64,000 nucleotides of DNA from Eledone cirrhosa. Its lineage: Eukaryota > Mollusca > Cephalopoda > Octopoda > Eledonidae. This document shows positions 52,691 through 63,744 of the stretch, one piece after another. How positions within the stretch are numbered: position 1 is the first letter of the stretch; each line of letters begins with the position of its first letter. Both the position numbers and the translations under genes were made by a program. The notes beneath the pieces are model-generated. The model ran no database searches and was not told the origin of the DNA. It was given only the letters and a program-made list of their open reading frames with translations. Location: positions 72,710,870 to 72,774,869 of the forward strand of contig OZ024743.1 of assembly GCA_964016885.1 (NCBI GenBank). Reading direction: 5' to 3'.

Positions 52691-53340
52691 TCGATCCTAG
52701 TCCTGAATTTGATCTTCACAATTGTTATTACTACACACACGCACACACACACACACACACACACATATGTTGAAAAGGTAATACACTAGAGATAGATACA
52801 GTGCGCTATCAATAAAATAGGGAAGAACCACCAGTGTATGGAATCTATAACCTATGAAAGGCAGACTATAGACACGATAATTAAAAATATGAATTAAAGT
52901 GTAAATAAATACCTCTTCGCAATTTAAGGGCTTTATTTCGTTTAGAAGAAAATACTGGTCGTTTTCGGTTAGGCATATCGTATAACGATACTATAGAAGC
53001 AGTGTAAAAGTATTTTAGGTTAAATACTGAACCACTGAGAGCATGTAGTCGTTTCAATAAAAAGTTGCATTAAAAAAGGAAGGCATTGAATGTAAAATGC
53101 TAAGCTAAAAGCGAAAAATGAATGTCATTGTTTATGTATAATAAATTGGAAATGCTTTAGTAAGAGATGGATATAAAAGTAATTTAGGTTAAATAGTATA
53201 GGAAGGTGTGTAGGATACATACATACATACATACACACGACGCTTAGCTTTATATAAGTATCGTGTGTATGTGTGTGTGTGTGCTATGCGAGCGACGACA
53301 GATCAAAGATATATAACAGGTGACTGAATCTTAACTAAAG
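52691..53340. other. AT-rich DNA with (CA)n
   Basis: (CA)n at 52735-52766; no gene. A 'TTTAGGTTAAATA' phrase occurs twice (53013 and 53183). Confidence 0.4.
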
Positions 53341-53344
53341 TGTG

Positions 53345-53403
<59 letters not shown>

Positions 53404-53425
53404 TCTCTCTCTCTCTCTCTCTATG
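53345..53425. repeat. (CT)n microsatellite
   Basis: Near-pure CT tract. Confidence 0.9.
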
Positions 53426-53809
53426 AATATCTAACACTTTAATTGTATCTCTCTCTGTCTTAACGGCCTATCTCTCTCTGCAGTGTTGTCATATAGGGAG
53501 TGGAGAGCGAAAGAGAGAGTAAAGCAGTTAAATTATAGAGAGGGGGAATAATATATAATAGAGAGAAGGAAGAGTGACGGAGAGAGTAAAGCTAAGAAAT
53601 TATAGGGAGGTAAACATCGATAGAAAAAGACAGTTTGTTTGCCCTAGAGACCACATTTTTCAATTTAGAGAACCCCAAGTAGACCTGTCGCTTTATCGGT
53701 GCCTTTTACATTAATGTGTAAATTTCCATGACAATCCGAGCATTGGTACTACACTTTTGCCTGTATCCAGACACGACTCAGAAAATTTTCGCCCATTTCA
53801 CATTTATAT

Positions 53810-53838
53810 AATATATATATATATACACACACACGCAC

Positions 53839-53892
<54 letters not shown>

Positions 53893-53914
53893 TTACGTAT
53901 ATATATATATATAT
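53810..53914. repeat. (TA)n(CA)n(TA)n microsatellite
   Basis: Compound repeat adjoining the left arm of the palindrome. Confidence 0.88.
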
Positions 53915-54283
53915 ATATGGATGTATATATAATGTATTTTGCAATACACTTTATGCTTAGTTAAAAGCATTTTGAAGACCGTAAGCTATTGTTTTTTAGA
54001 GTAGTGACAAATTCACTTACTTTGAGCTCAGCAAACTATTTACTAGAATTCTATAAGAATATAACATCAGTGATCTCGGTAGACAGGTGGGAGTAGTTAG
54101 CCTTGATAAGCTTCAACAAAAGCGAAACAAGGCCTTGTCGGCTTATCTCCCCTGTTTGCTGAGATCAAAGTAAGTGAATTTGTCACTACTCTAAAAAAAC
54201 AATAGCTTACGGTCTTCAAAATGCTTTTAACTAAGCATAAAGTGTATTGCAAAATACATTATATATACATCCATATATATATT
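53915..54283. repeat. Palindrome with degenerate hammerhead in the hinge
   Basis: Arms 53915-54035 and 54154-54283 are near-perfect reverse complements (AATGTATTTTGCAATACAC ... GTGTATTGCAAAATACATT). The hinge 54036-54153 is single copy and holds the HHR-like sequence at 54088-54155. Confidence 0.82.
54088..54155 (+). ncRNA. Degenerate hammerhead ribozyme-like motif
   Basis: Exactly seven core bases TTGATAA (54103-54109) in place of CUGAUGA, stem II GCTT-CAACAA-AAGC, GAAA (54124-54127), stem III ACAA-GGCC-TTGT, then C^GGCT pairing with AGCC for stem I. C3 and G8 are substituted, which should abolish cleavage. Geometry otherwise fits all three stems. Confidence 0.45.
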
Positions 54284-54294
54284 GCTATTTCAGA

Positions 54295-54306
54295 GCTCCA
54301 ATTCTA

Positions 54307-54366
<60 letters not shown>
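54295..54366. repeat. (TA)n microsatellite
   Basis: Long TA tract at the boundary of the second-family HHR repeats. Confidence 0.9.
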
Positions 54367-54369
<3 letters not shown>

Positions 54370-54586
54370 TATGTATGTATGTATACGTACATACATATAT
54401 GTATACAGACGTACAGTATTATGTATATATATATACACATACATGCACACATATATGTATGCACGTATCGGTTTACCGAACATTTATTCTAATGCTCGGT
54501 TTGTTTGTTTGTAAAGAAACCAACAGCCCGAATTACGCCGTTCAGTGTTTAGGCAACCACGTCACCTTTTTGTTCAACACGGACAC

Positions 54587-54638
54587 ATGAACGATGTACT
54601 AGTTTCAAGCTTATTAGCTATCGTCAGCACCGTATACC
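54587..54638 (-). ncRNA. Hammerhead ribozyme motif, second family
   Basis: Minus strand: CTGACGA (54627-54621), AGCT-AATA-AGCT stem II, GAAAC (54606-54602), TA, GTA, stem I ACGGTG/CATCGT. Confidence 0.68.
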
Positions 54639-55099
54639 CTCCTGCCAGATGGTTGAACGTCTGAACGTATATACTTTCCTTATGCATATTAACGGCTAAG
54701 CAGCCTAATTTGCATATCGAGTGAGTTTAGTCGGCCGGGCGCACCGAACACGATAAATGGAATAGAATGAAACGAAATTTCATTTCTCACTCATAGTACG
54801 GCACTTACTTAAATGTAAGTATGTAAGTATGTATACGTACATACATATATGTATACATACGTACAGTATTATGTATATACATACATACATGCACACATAT
54901 ATATATATGCACGTATCGGTTTACCGAACATTTATTATAATGTTCGGTTTGTTTGTTTGTAAACAAACAAACAGCCCGAATTATGCCGTACAGTGTTTAG
55001 GCAACCACGTAACCTTTTTGTTCAACACTGACACAGGAACGTGTACTAGTTAATATGCATAAGCAAAGTATATACTTTCAGACGTTCAACCATCTTGCA

Positions 55100-55160
55100 T
55101 GTGGGTATACGATGCTGACGATAGCTAATAAGCTTGAAACTAGTACAGCGTTCCTGTGTC
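55100..55160 (+). ncRNA. Hammerhead ribozyme motif at a palindrome hinge, second family
   Basis: CTGACGA 55115-55121, stem II 55122-55135, GAAAC 55136-55140, TA, GTA 55143-55145. The inversion joint falls at the self-complementary ACTAGT of stem III. One stem I pair is lost (GATG/CAGC). Confidence 0.68.
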
Positions 55161-55418
55161 AGTGTTGAACAAAAAGGTGACATTGTTGCCTAAACACTGT
55201 ACGGCGTAATTCGGGCTGTTTGTTTGTTTACAAACAAACAAACCGAGCATTATAATAAATGTTCGGTAAACTGATACGTGCATATATATATATGTGCATG
55301 CATGTATATATATACATACTACTGTACGTCTGTATACATATATGTATGTACGTATACATACATACATACTTACATTTAAGTAAGTGCCGTACTAAGAATG
55401 AGAATTTCGTTTTATTCT

Positions 55419-55424
<6 letters not shown>

Positions 55425-55480
<56 letters not shown>
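55425..55480. repeat. (TA)n microsatellite
   Basis: TA tract ending the HHR repeat block. Confidence 0.9.
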
Positions 55481-55482
<2 letters not shown>

Positions 55483-55495
55483 CATACAAACGAGC

Positions 55496-55720
55496 GTGTG
55501 CTGAAAAGTTCCTGTCTTTGGGTGAAAGAAAATACAGGAGAAACAGTTTATTATGATTTTATTCAACATATTTCCTGCTCAGATTTACACACCTATTGCA
55601 GCCGTCCTTAGGTTTTTCTAAGCCCTGCAAAAACAACTCGGAAGGATAGGCCTCCAAACGGGCCTCAGTAGTAGCGATGGAGTCAGGAACGTTTCAGCAC
55701 GACCTCATATATATGCGTAT
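55496..55720 (-). pseudogene. Mariner-type transposase C-terminus with terminal inverted repeat
   Basis: The minus strand encodes 'SIATTEARLEAYPSELFLQG' then 'LEKPKDGCNRCVNLSRKYVE' and a stop at ~55568, matching the C-terminal end of mariner transposases (L.KRW..C....G.Y.E). After ~50 bp the strand ends CAGGAACTTTTCAGCACACG, a mariner-like terminal repeat. The catalytic D,D,D region is absent. Confidence 0.55.
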
Positions 55721-56220
55721 ACATGTATGCGTGAGGGTGTGTGTGTGTGTATGTGTTTGTATGTGTGTGTGTCTGTTAGTGTGCACGCCCTCCATATATC
55801 TCACGTGCCAACAAACGTATACTTACTTGATATGTGCTTTTAACTAATCCTAATAACATCATAGAAACGATTCTCTTTATTTTATCCATCTGGTGTATTG
55901 TGAAACAATCTACATTTTACCCGAGATGTTTCGAAGAATATTTCGCTACAAATTGGTAGATATATTTATGATAATACACTGTCGATAGTGTATAATATAA
56001 GTAATATAGAATAACGTATTTTATATCATAATGAAATATATGCGGTTTAATGTTCTATTTTGCCTTTTAAATATATTTCCAGAAGCGAACGTTAAGATGG
56101 ATCTTTTTATCTTAATAACGTTATTAAAAGAAATATTAAGTTTTTGAGATTCAAATCCATTCAATTAAATTTTGCATACACATAAATTCCCGAATCCATT
56201 ATCTCCCCCCCCCCTCCTTT
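55721..56220. other. AT-rich DNA with GT repeat
   Basis: GT-rich tract at 55735-55785, a C-run near 56205; no gene. Confidence 0.4.
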
Positions 56221-56221
56221 C

Positions 56222-56835
56222 GTGTATGTATATATATTTACAAACAAACCGAGCATTATAATAAATGTTCGGTAAACCCATACGTACATATGTGTATATG
56301 TGTGCATGTATGCATATACATACTACTGTACGTCTGTATACATATATTATATTTAAGTATCAGCCGTACTAAGAGTGAGAAATGAAATTTAATTTGTTCC
56401 ATTTATCGTTTTCAGTACGCCCGGCCGACTAACTGACTCGATATGTAAATTAGGCTGCTCACCCGTTAATATGCATAAGGAAAGTATATACTTTCAAACG
56501 TTCAATCAACTGACAGGAAGGTATACGGTGCTGATGACAGCTAATAAGCTAGAAACTATTTCATCCTTCCTTTGTTAGTGTTGAACAAAATAGCAACGAT
56601 GGTTGCCCAACATTGTACTGCTAATAATTCGGGATGTTTGTTTAAAAACAAACTGAGCATTAAAATAAATGTTCGGTCAACCCATACGTGCATATATGTA
56701 TATGTGTGCATGTATATATGTATATACATACTACTGTACGTCTGTATACATATATGTATGTAGCTATACATACTTATATTTAAATATCAGCCGTACTAAG
56801 AGTGAGAAATGAAATTTTATTTTTCCCATTTATAT
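56222..56835. repeat. Second-family HHR repeat, minus-oriented, 1.4 units
   Basis: Contains in order: 'CGAGCATTATAATAAATGTT', microsatellite, 'GTACTAAGAGTGAGAAATGA', the conserved TTATCGTTTTCAG block, octamer-like ATGTAAAT (one change), an HHR motif and the start of the next unit. The period is about 430 bp. Confidence 0.78.
56519..56572 (+). ncRNA. Hammerhead-like motif, second family, impaired
   Basis: CTGATGA 56531-56537, stem II AGCT-AATA-AGCT, GAAAC 56552-56556, TA, then TTT in place of GTA, so the stem III C-G pair is gone. Confidence 0.6.
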
Positions 56836-56885
56836 ATATATATATATTTATTAAAATAACAGTTTAAAGTTTAAGGAAAGAATCG

Positions 56886-57026
56886 CTGGACTCCAGAAAT
56901 AGCCGTCGAAACGGCTTGACCTCTGCCGTCGGGGTCTTACTTTTTTCTATTTCCCACTCTACTACCCTAAGTATTGAGTACTCTGGTGCGTTATGGTTCA
57001 TCTGGTTCCTTACCACAAATCTTTGT

Positions 57027-57027
<1 letters not shown>
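56886..57027 (+). repeat. Dispersed repeat (same family as 12905-13107)
   Basis: CCGTCGAAACGGCTTGACCT, CTGCCGTCGGGGTC, GAGTACTCTGGTGCGTTATG. Confidence 0.65.
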
Positions 57028-57057
<30 letters not shown>

Positions 57058-57063
57058 ATATAC

Positions 57064-57131
<68 letters not shown>

Positions 57132-57187
57132 ATATATGTGTGTGTGTGTGTGTATATATATGTGTGTGTGTGTGTGTGTGTATATAC

Positions 57188-57264
<77 letters not shown>

Positions 57265-57320
57265 TGTGTGGGTGTGTATATATGTGTGTGTGTGTATATA
57301 TATATATATGTATGTATATG
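57028..57320. repeat. Compound (TA)n/(GT)n microsatellite, ~290 bp
   Basis: Alternating TATA and TGTG blocks. All local long ORFs are translations of it. Confidence 0.92.
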
Positions 57321-57535
57321 GCCACGAAGATTTGTATATTTAAAAGTGTTGCCATATTATCTGTGGGGCAAGTGGCTCCTCCTCTTATTTCCTTCTGTAG
57401 CACTATTGTGCCGTCAATATATCTTCTGTCCTATACATCATTATTGTCTCGTCCTTTAACCTCCATCATGTTTCACATCATCTATGTGTGGTGAGTCCTA
57501 CCAATCAAAACCTTCCTCTCTCAGCATTATTTTCT

Positions 57536-57648
57536 TTTCAAATCCCGCCGAGCTTAACTTTGCCTTTCATCCTTACGGGGCCGATAAAATAAAGTACCAG
57601 TAATGCACTGGGTGATTGCTGGCCTTGTGCCAAAAGTAGAAACAATTA
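57536..57648 (+). mobile_element. Cephalopod SINE, 5'-truncated
   Basis: Starts at the B box (TTCAAATCCCGCCG), then GGGCCGATAAAATAAAGTAC and GTAGAAACAATTATT. Confidence 0.88.
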
Positions 57649-57917
57649 TTTTCTTTGTCTTTGTGTTCGTGTCAATAGGGCTAACTGACAGTTTTGGCCA
57701 CATATTGTTCAAAATAAATGTCGTATACTTAATTCCATATAGGATTTGTTCGTGTCCTGAAATTTCACTTAACCTTTGTTTTTTAAGATTTGTAATTGTT
57801 TACCTTACCAGATACTGTGAGCGGGATGGATCAGATTTAACCTCGATCAATTCAGAAGAAAAATATGTTCATTTCGACGGCTGATGAACGCAGAGATTTT
57901 GTATTCCCGTTGCCTTG

Positions 57918-57918
<1 letters not shown>
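57649..57918. other. AT-rich spacer
   Basis: One 93-codon frame overlaps it and the SINE; no domain seen. Confidence 0.35.
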
Positions 57919-58011
<93 letters not shown>

Positions 58012-58016
58012 GAATA

Positions 58017-58054
<38 letters not shown>

Positions 58055-58094
58055 AGTGTATACGTGTGTATATGTGTGTATACGTGTGTGTGCT

Positions 58095-58126
<32 letters not shown>

Positions 58127-58135
58127 TGTGTGTGT
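57919..58135. repeat. (CA)n then (GT)n microsatellite
   Basis: About 83 bp of CA followed by GT-rich sequence; the opposing CA and GT blocks form an imperfect inverted repeat. Confidence 0.92.
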
Positions 58136-58182
58136 TTTCTCCGTTTCAACAGCTAGTGCATATATATATCGGTGTATTATTG

Positions 58183-58376
58183 ACTAGCGGTAGATTGGCA
58201 GTATCGGAAGAGGGTCGACACCATGCTTTGACGCATAGAGTTGCGGCCCTTGCCATTCTGAGTTCAAATCCTACCGAGCTTATATTTGCCTTTCATTCAT
58301 ACGGGGTCGATTAAATAAAGTACCAATAATGCACTTGGATAATTGCTGGTCTCGTGCCAAAAGTAGAAACAATTAT
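58183..58376 (+). mobile_element. Cephalopod tRNA-derived SINE, full length
   Basis: AGATTGGCAGTATCGGAAG head, B-box GAGTTCAAATCCTACCG, GTCGATTAAATAAAG body, GTAGAAACAATTATT. Confidence 0.9.
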
Positions 58377-58587
58377 TGACTGACCTGAGAATGAGTACTG
58401 AATATCGATGGATAGTTTAAATGTTAATTTATTATGGCTAGTGGTGAACTTTGTTACTGATGTGTTTCACGATCGTACTCACAGGTGAAACATATATGTA
58501 GATTCAAAGCTTCTCTGGGTTGATTTATTGAGAATCCTGTCAAGTTAAATGGTAACACCAGGTTACATATTTTTCACCAAATACGTT

Positions 58588-58706
58588 GTTCATTCAACAA
58601 CACTTCATGATATAATAAAACCAGTTGAGGTCCTCAATATCATGCTTCATTCAACAATACCTCGTAATTTTATCAACCAGTGGAAGCCCTCAATATCATG
58701 CTTTTT
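58588..58706. repeat. 58-bp tandem duplication
   Basis: CATTCAACAACACTTCATGA ... CTCAATATCATGCTT repeated twice with moderate divergence. Confidence 0.65.
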
Positions 58707-58839
58707 AAGTCTATTTACCATCTTGTTCTCTTTTATGTAAAAACATAAACAAATATATATCAATGAAACCACGTGTAATGCACAAATAAATATTCCCATC
58801 TTGCCCACTGTGTGTTGATTGATTTAACTTTCTTTTGAA

Positions 58840-59089
58840 TATAAACATCTATATATACATGTATATATAGATCTATATAAATAAGTATATATACATGTAT
58901 ATATACTATATATTAGTGATTCGGCAAAAATGATCGATAACATCAATTTCATACTTGAATTAATTTAAATGAAACAGGTGGACCATTTAAAAATGAAAAG
59001 ACATTGTGCGTGGTCCTGTATACACACTCACACCTATATACACACACAGACAGACACACAGACATATATATATATGTATGTGTCTTGTC

Positions 59090-59132
<43 letters not shown>

Positions 59133-59148
59133 TTATTTATATATATAT
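58840..59148. repeat. TA-rich simple repeats and CA tract
   Basis: TATATAC and CA/CAGA tracts, then (TA)n at 59093-59120, abutting the next palindrome. Confidence 0.7.
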
Positions 59149-59164
59149 CAAAATAAAGATCCGA

Positions 59165-59290
59165 AGGCATGGTATAAATTTCAAATCATTTTAATCACGA
59201 CACATGTTTCAATAAGAAATAGATCGATCGTGCGGCCATGATCAATTATCACTGATTTCGTCAGGTAAAAATGAATTGTCTTCAACTCCT
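59165..59290 (-). ncRNA. Hammerhead-like motif with long stem II (left arm)
   Basis: Minus strand: CTGACGA (59264-59258), a ~47-nt stem II whose inner helix is ATTGATC/GATCGAT and whose base is AAT/ATT, GAAAC (59210-59206), ATGT, GTC with cleavage predicted after 59199. Stem I pairs TTTT-AC with GTGATTAAAA around a bulge. Both arms keep the core. Confidence 0.5.
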
Positions 59291-60059
59291 TGATATGAGG
59301 GAGAACATTTAACGATATTCACTCACTAGAGTTTTGTCCCCCATATGAAGATTAAGCAGCCAAAACACGCTGACTGCTATCGTCCTCAGTTAGGGTCATA
59401 AAACTATCAAGTCTTTATCTCTCAATAGCTGTAACCGACGCTGGACGGCAACATCGAATCTTTAGAATTACAGTCAGTCACAGTTAGTGTGAGTGAGTAC
59501 ACACACACTCACATACACCGACGAGAGGTCGAAGAAAATATATATACAAACCAACATAGTATTCACCGAATGTTAGTTTACAAAACAACGAATGTTATAT
59601 TGGTCAAATCTCCATTTGACGATGTAAATTGGAGAAATTGGGTCAACCGCAACCCTATACACACGCAAGAAAATTCAGTTCAATGTTCTGCTGTACGTGT
59701 ATCGATTGAAGTGTAAATAGTGTATGTTTTGGTATATACAGATCCGTACCGTCTAAAAAAGTGTATATTTTGGTATATACACATCCATGTGAAGAGCAAG
59801 TATTCAGTTCATATCGAACTCTGTTTATGCCGTTGTCCCATTGAGAATTTCAAACTAACTCTGACCGACTGTAATTCTAAAGATTTGATGTTGAGATTAG
59901 ACCCGTCCACCGTCTTTTACAGCTATTGAGAGATAGAGACTTGATAGTTTTATTAGCCTAACTGAGGACGATAGCAGTCAGCGTGTTTTGGATGCTTAAT
60001 CTTCATATGGGGGAGAAAACTCTAGTGAGTGAATATCGTTAAATGTTCTCCCTCATATC

Positions 60060-60175
60060 AGGGAGTTGAAGACAATTCATTTTCAACTGACGAGATCAGT
60101 GATAATCGATCATGGCCGCAAGATCGTTCTATCTGTTATTGAAACATGTGTCGTGATTAAAATGATTGGACATTT
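60060..60175 (+). ncRNA. Hammerhead-like motif with long stem II (right arm)
   Basis: CTGACGA 60087-60093, inner stem II CGATC/GATCG, GAAAC 60141-60145, ATGT, GTC 60150-60152. Stem I is weaker than in the left arm. Confidence 0.48.
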
Positions 60176-60324
60176 TTTACCATGCCGTCGGATTTTTATT
60201 TTCATACAAATACTCCGTTTTACATCTTCTAGCTGTTCCCTTAAATGGAATTGGAGATATACAAAAGCGTGGAGAACTTAATATTGCTAACAAAAGTTTA
60301 TTGGACCGTATGACACAACCAATA

Positions 60325-60332
60325 ATACACCT

Positions 60333-60414
<82 letters not shown>

Positions 60415-60428
60415 GTTATATATATATG
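60325..60428. repeat. (TA)n microsatellite
   Basis: About 70 bp of pure TA plus flanks. Confidence 0.9.
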
Positions 60429-60678
60429 ACAAGTAAGTATGTTTTGAAACAGTGAGTGAGCAGGTTTGTAATTAGAAATAGAATAGCTTTCACCGTATTT
60501 TTGTTTACTAAAGGAATTTTAGTCTGATAATGGGGTTTAGAACCCTCAGATAAATGGAAAAAGATGAGTATTGATGTATATGGGATGTACATATATATAT
60601 ACTCCCATAAACTATCAACTTAATTAAGTTTATTTATTTAAAAGTGTGCGTCGAAGCGGTTAAGTTAATTTAATAGTC

Positions 60679-60742
<64 letters not shown>

Positions 60743-62400
60743 AGCTTATAGTTGATTCAAATGTTACCCAGAATTACCCAACTGAACAATCGCTTGTGAG
60801 GCGACTATGTGTAACAAATGAATAATCAGTTTAGAAATATTCTACGCTATCCATCTCTAAATATCTTAAAGCTTAACGATTTGGGTTTAAAGAGATAAAC
60901 ATAGTTTGATGTTATTATATAACAGATATTCTACTGTAAGGAGTTTTCCGATGAAAAACAAACATTTTAGCTTTTTGTATATTCTATATCTTTGATATAT
61001 AATGTATACCTTTTAACAGATGAATATTATGAAGTTTTTATTCAGATGAATAAGTGCGATTATTTCACATTATATGGTTTCTGATTTCAACAACAAAGAT
61101 GATATATTCTCAAACATATTACGAAATATCAGGGAAGGTATTGTCGCCAGTTTCTATAATGCAGAGTTCTGTAGACAATTGACTTCATATTATTTGTTAT
61201 TTTAGTAATTAATTGACATCAATATCAACGTTTCTCTATACACTACAATTCCAACACATTTCAGTAATGTTGCAGAATCTTATTCATTGGAAATATTGTT
61301 TTCCTTTTGTAGTTCGAAAACCACAGATCGTTTCCCTAAATCAATTACCGAATCGATCGGAATCTGTATCGTATTCTTATTTTATTGCCCCGAATTTGTA
61401 AGAAAGTCGACTTCACTGCATTGTAAATGAAATTGACAATCTACCGTTCTTCTTTCAACTCTTTCTTTCACCAAAAATAATATAAAGAACGGTGACACCA
61501 GATGGTGACGGTATCAAGAATCTTCAACAGAAGCTAGCAGTTCAAGGTTACCAGAACTTATACTTATCCTATAGTCGATCAATACACCTACTTGTATATT
61601 TCATGTAGAGAATCACCCATTTATTTGGCTAAGAGGAAATACTACATTTCCATAATAGAAAAACACTATAGGAACACAATATTATTAGACATTCACACAA
61701 ATTCATACATAATCTCAGTTTCTATTCTTGTGTAATAATATTTAATATATTGGTATACCTAAGTTAATTACGCAAGGAATATACACTCTCTATACTAAGA
61801 CCAAATCGATTGGTTTATAAATAGTAATTTACTCAATTTACTTAATGTGCTAGAATCAATCGTTTAAATAATCATGAATACGATTATTACGCATTCAAAG
61901 ATATTTATTCATATATATCTAACTAAAATGTCGAGAGGTGTGATATTTATATATTTCCGTAAATAATAGCTAGTAAATTAAGTGAAACGAAATAGTATAA
62001 CTGTGAATCGAAAGCTGTGCTCTTACTCAGCTGGGTGATAGCACAACACTTTGTTCTACTACGCTAGGCAGACATATACAAATTAATCAGATAAAATTCA
62101 AATAAGTTTGTATTCGGGTTAACTATCTGAGCCAGTGGGAGTGATAATAAATAAATATGATTAACGATCAACTGAAGTATACTACAGCTGGGTAGGACTG
62201 ACACTTCCAATCGGCCGTTTGGATATCTGCCAGCAAATCTAAATGGAAAGTGTGTAAAGTCGGAAACAGAATATATTCAAAATAACAAAACGATGTAAAG
62301 ATAATTGATTATGGATGACAAGCGAGTAGAATCTCCAACTGCAAAAGATGCTCACAATATCTATCCATGTCTATCTATCTGTATATTTATCGCAAAATCT
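60429..62400. other. AT-rich DNA, no genes recognised
   Basis: Contains another (TA)n at 60683-60740. No other repeat family or ORF of interest is visible. Confidence 0.45.
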
Positions 62401-62411
62401 CTTTATCTATA

Positions 62412-62935
<524 letters not shown>

Positions 62936-63329
62936 AACATATGTGAGAGATAGAATAACATAAAAAACGACGGCAACACTTCTAATAATGGAAACAAAGC
63001 AGAGAACTTCACAAGACTTAATCAATATCTCTTTGGCTAAATGGTGGAAATGCTAAACATTTAGGAAATCATTTTTTTGTGTATCGTTTAGTAACTTATT
63101 GAAACTAATGTTTCCATTAAAAGTTACATATTTGTCCGCTTTATTTTGAATATATTCATATAAATAGTTTCTATATCTTCATCCGATATCAAGATGAGAC
63201 AGTTACTCACCTAGAAAGATTTAATATTTCTAGTCAAGGATTGAAGTAATACTGGTTTGTGTTATTTAAATTTTCTTACAGCCATTTTAACGGCCGTAAT
63301 GAGCAATAAAATTAGAGTTTCCATTTGGC

Positions 63330-63443
63330 CTTTCTTCTTCTTCTTCTTCTTCTTCTTCTTCTTCTTCTTCTTCTCCTTCTCCTCCTCCTCCTCCTCCTCC
63401 TCCTCCTCCTCTCCTCCTTCTTCTTCTTCTTCTTCTTCTTCTT
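63330..63443. repeat. (CTT)n(CTC)n(CTT)n triplet repeat
   Basis: About 110 bp of CTT/CTC triplets. The poly-Phe/Ser and poly-Glu/Lys frames are artefacts of it. Confidence 0.92.
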
Positions 63444-63588
63444 CATCTTTGCTCATTTATTCCTGAGAGGGTCGTGAGGGCAGGGTCTTCTAACTCTTCT
63501 TCCAACGGGCCCTGACATTTTCTTAATATGACGTAAAGGGAAAATAAATATTTAACACAAAATTGTGAGGCCTTATAATTATAATGAT

Positions 63589-63730
63589 TATAGAGTTACG
63601 GCCCTTGCCATTCTGAGTTCAAATCCCGCCGAGGTTAACTTTGCCTTTCATCCTTACGGGTTCGATAGAATAAAGTACCAGTAATGCACTGGGTAATTGC
63701 TGGCCTTGTGCCAAAAGTAGAAATAATTAT
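63589..63730 (+). mobile_element. Cephalopod tRNA-derived SINE, 5'-truncated
   Basis: TAGAGTTACGGCCCTTGCC, B box GAGTTCAAATCCCGCCG, GTAGAAATAATTATT. Confidence 0.9.
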
Positions 63731-63744
63731 TGGATTGCGACATA

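Larger units (their letters stand above)
54367..55430. repeat. Second-family HHR repeats: one tandem unit plus a fold-back
   Basis: 54367-54815 is one full unit (plus: microsatellite, 'ACGTCACCTTTTTGTTCAAC', HHR complement, octamer complement, 'AACGAAATTTCATTTCTCAC'). 54820-55051 repeats its left part and is then reverse-complemented at 55138-55375. The hinge 55052-55137 contains the ribozyme core and stem I strand. Confidence 0.82.
59150..60205. repeat. 1-kb palindrome with HHR motif in each arm
   Basis: Left arm 59150-59475 pairs with right arm 59865-60205 (about 330 bp, roughly 90% similar). The middle ~390 bp is single copy. Conserved arm features: 'ACGATAGCAGTCAGCGTG', 'AACATTTAACGATATTCAC' and the hammerhead-like cores. 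No protein is encoded. Confidence 0.8.

Noticed and set aside
56916..57494. 192- and 161-codon ORFs rich in Tyr/Ile/Val/Cys
   Set aside because: They are readings of the (TA)n/(GT)n microsatellite.
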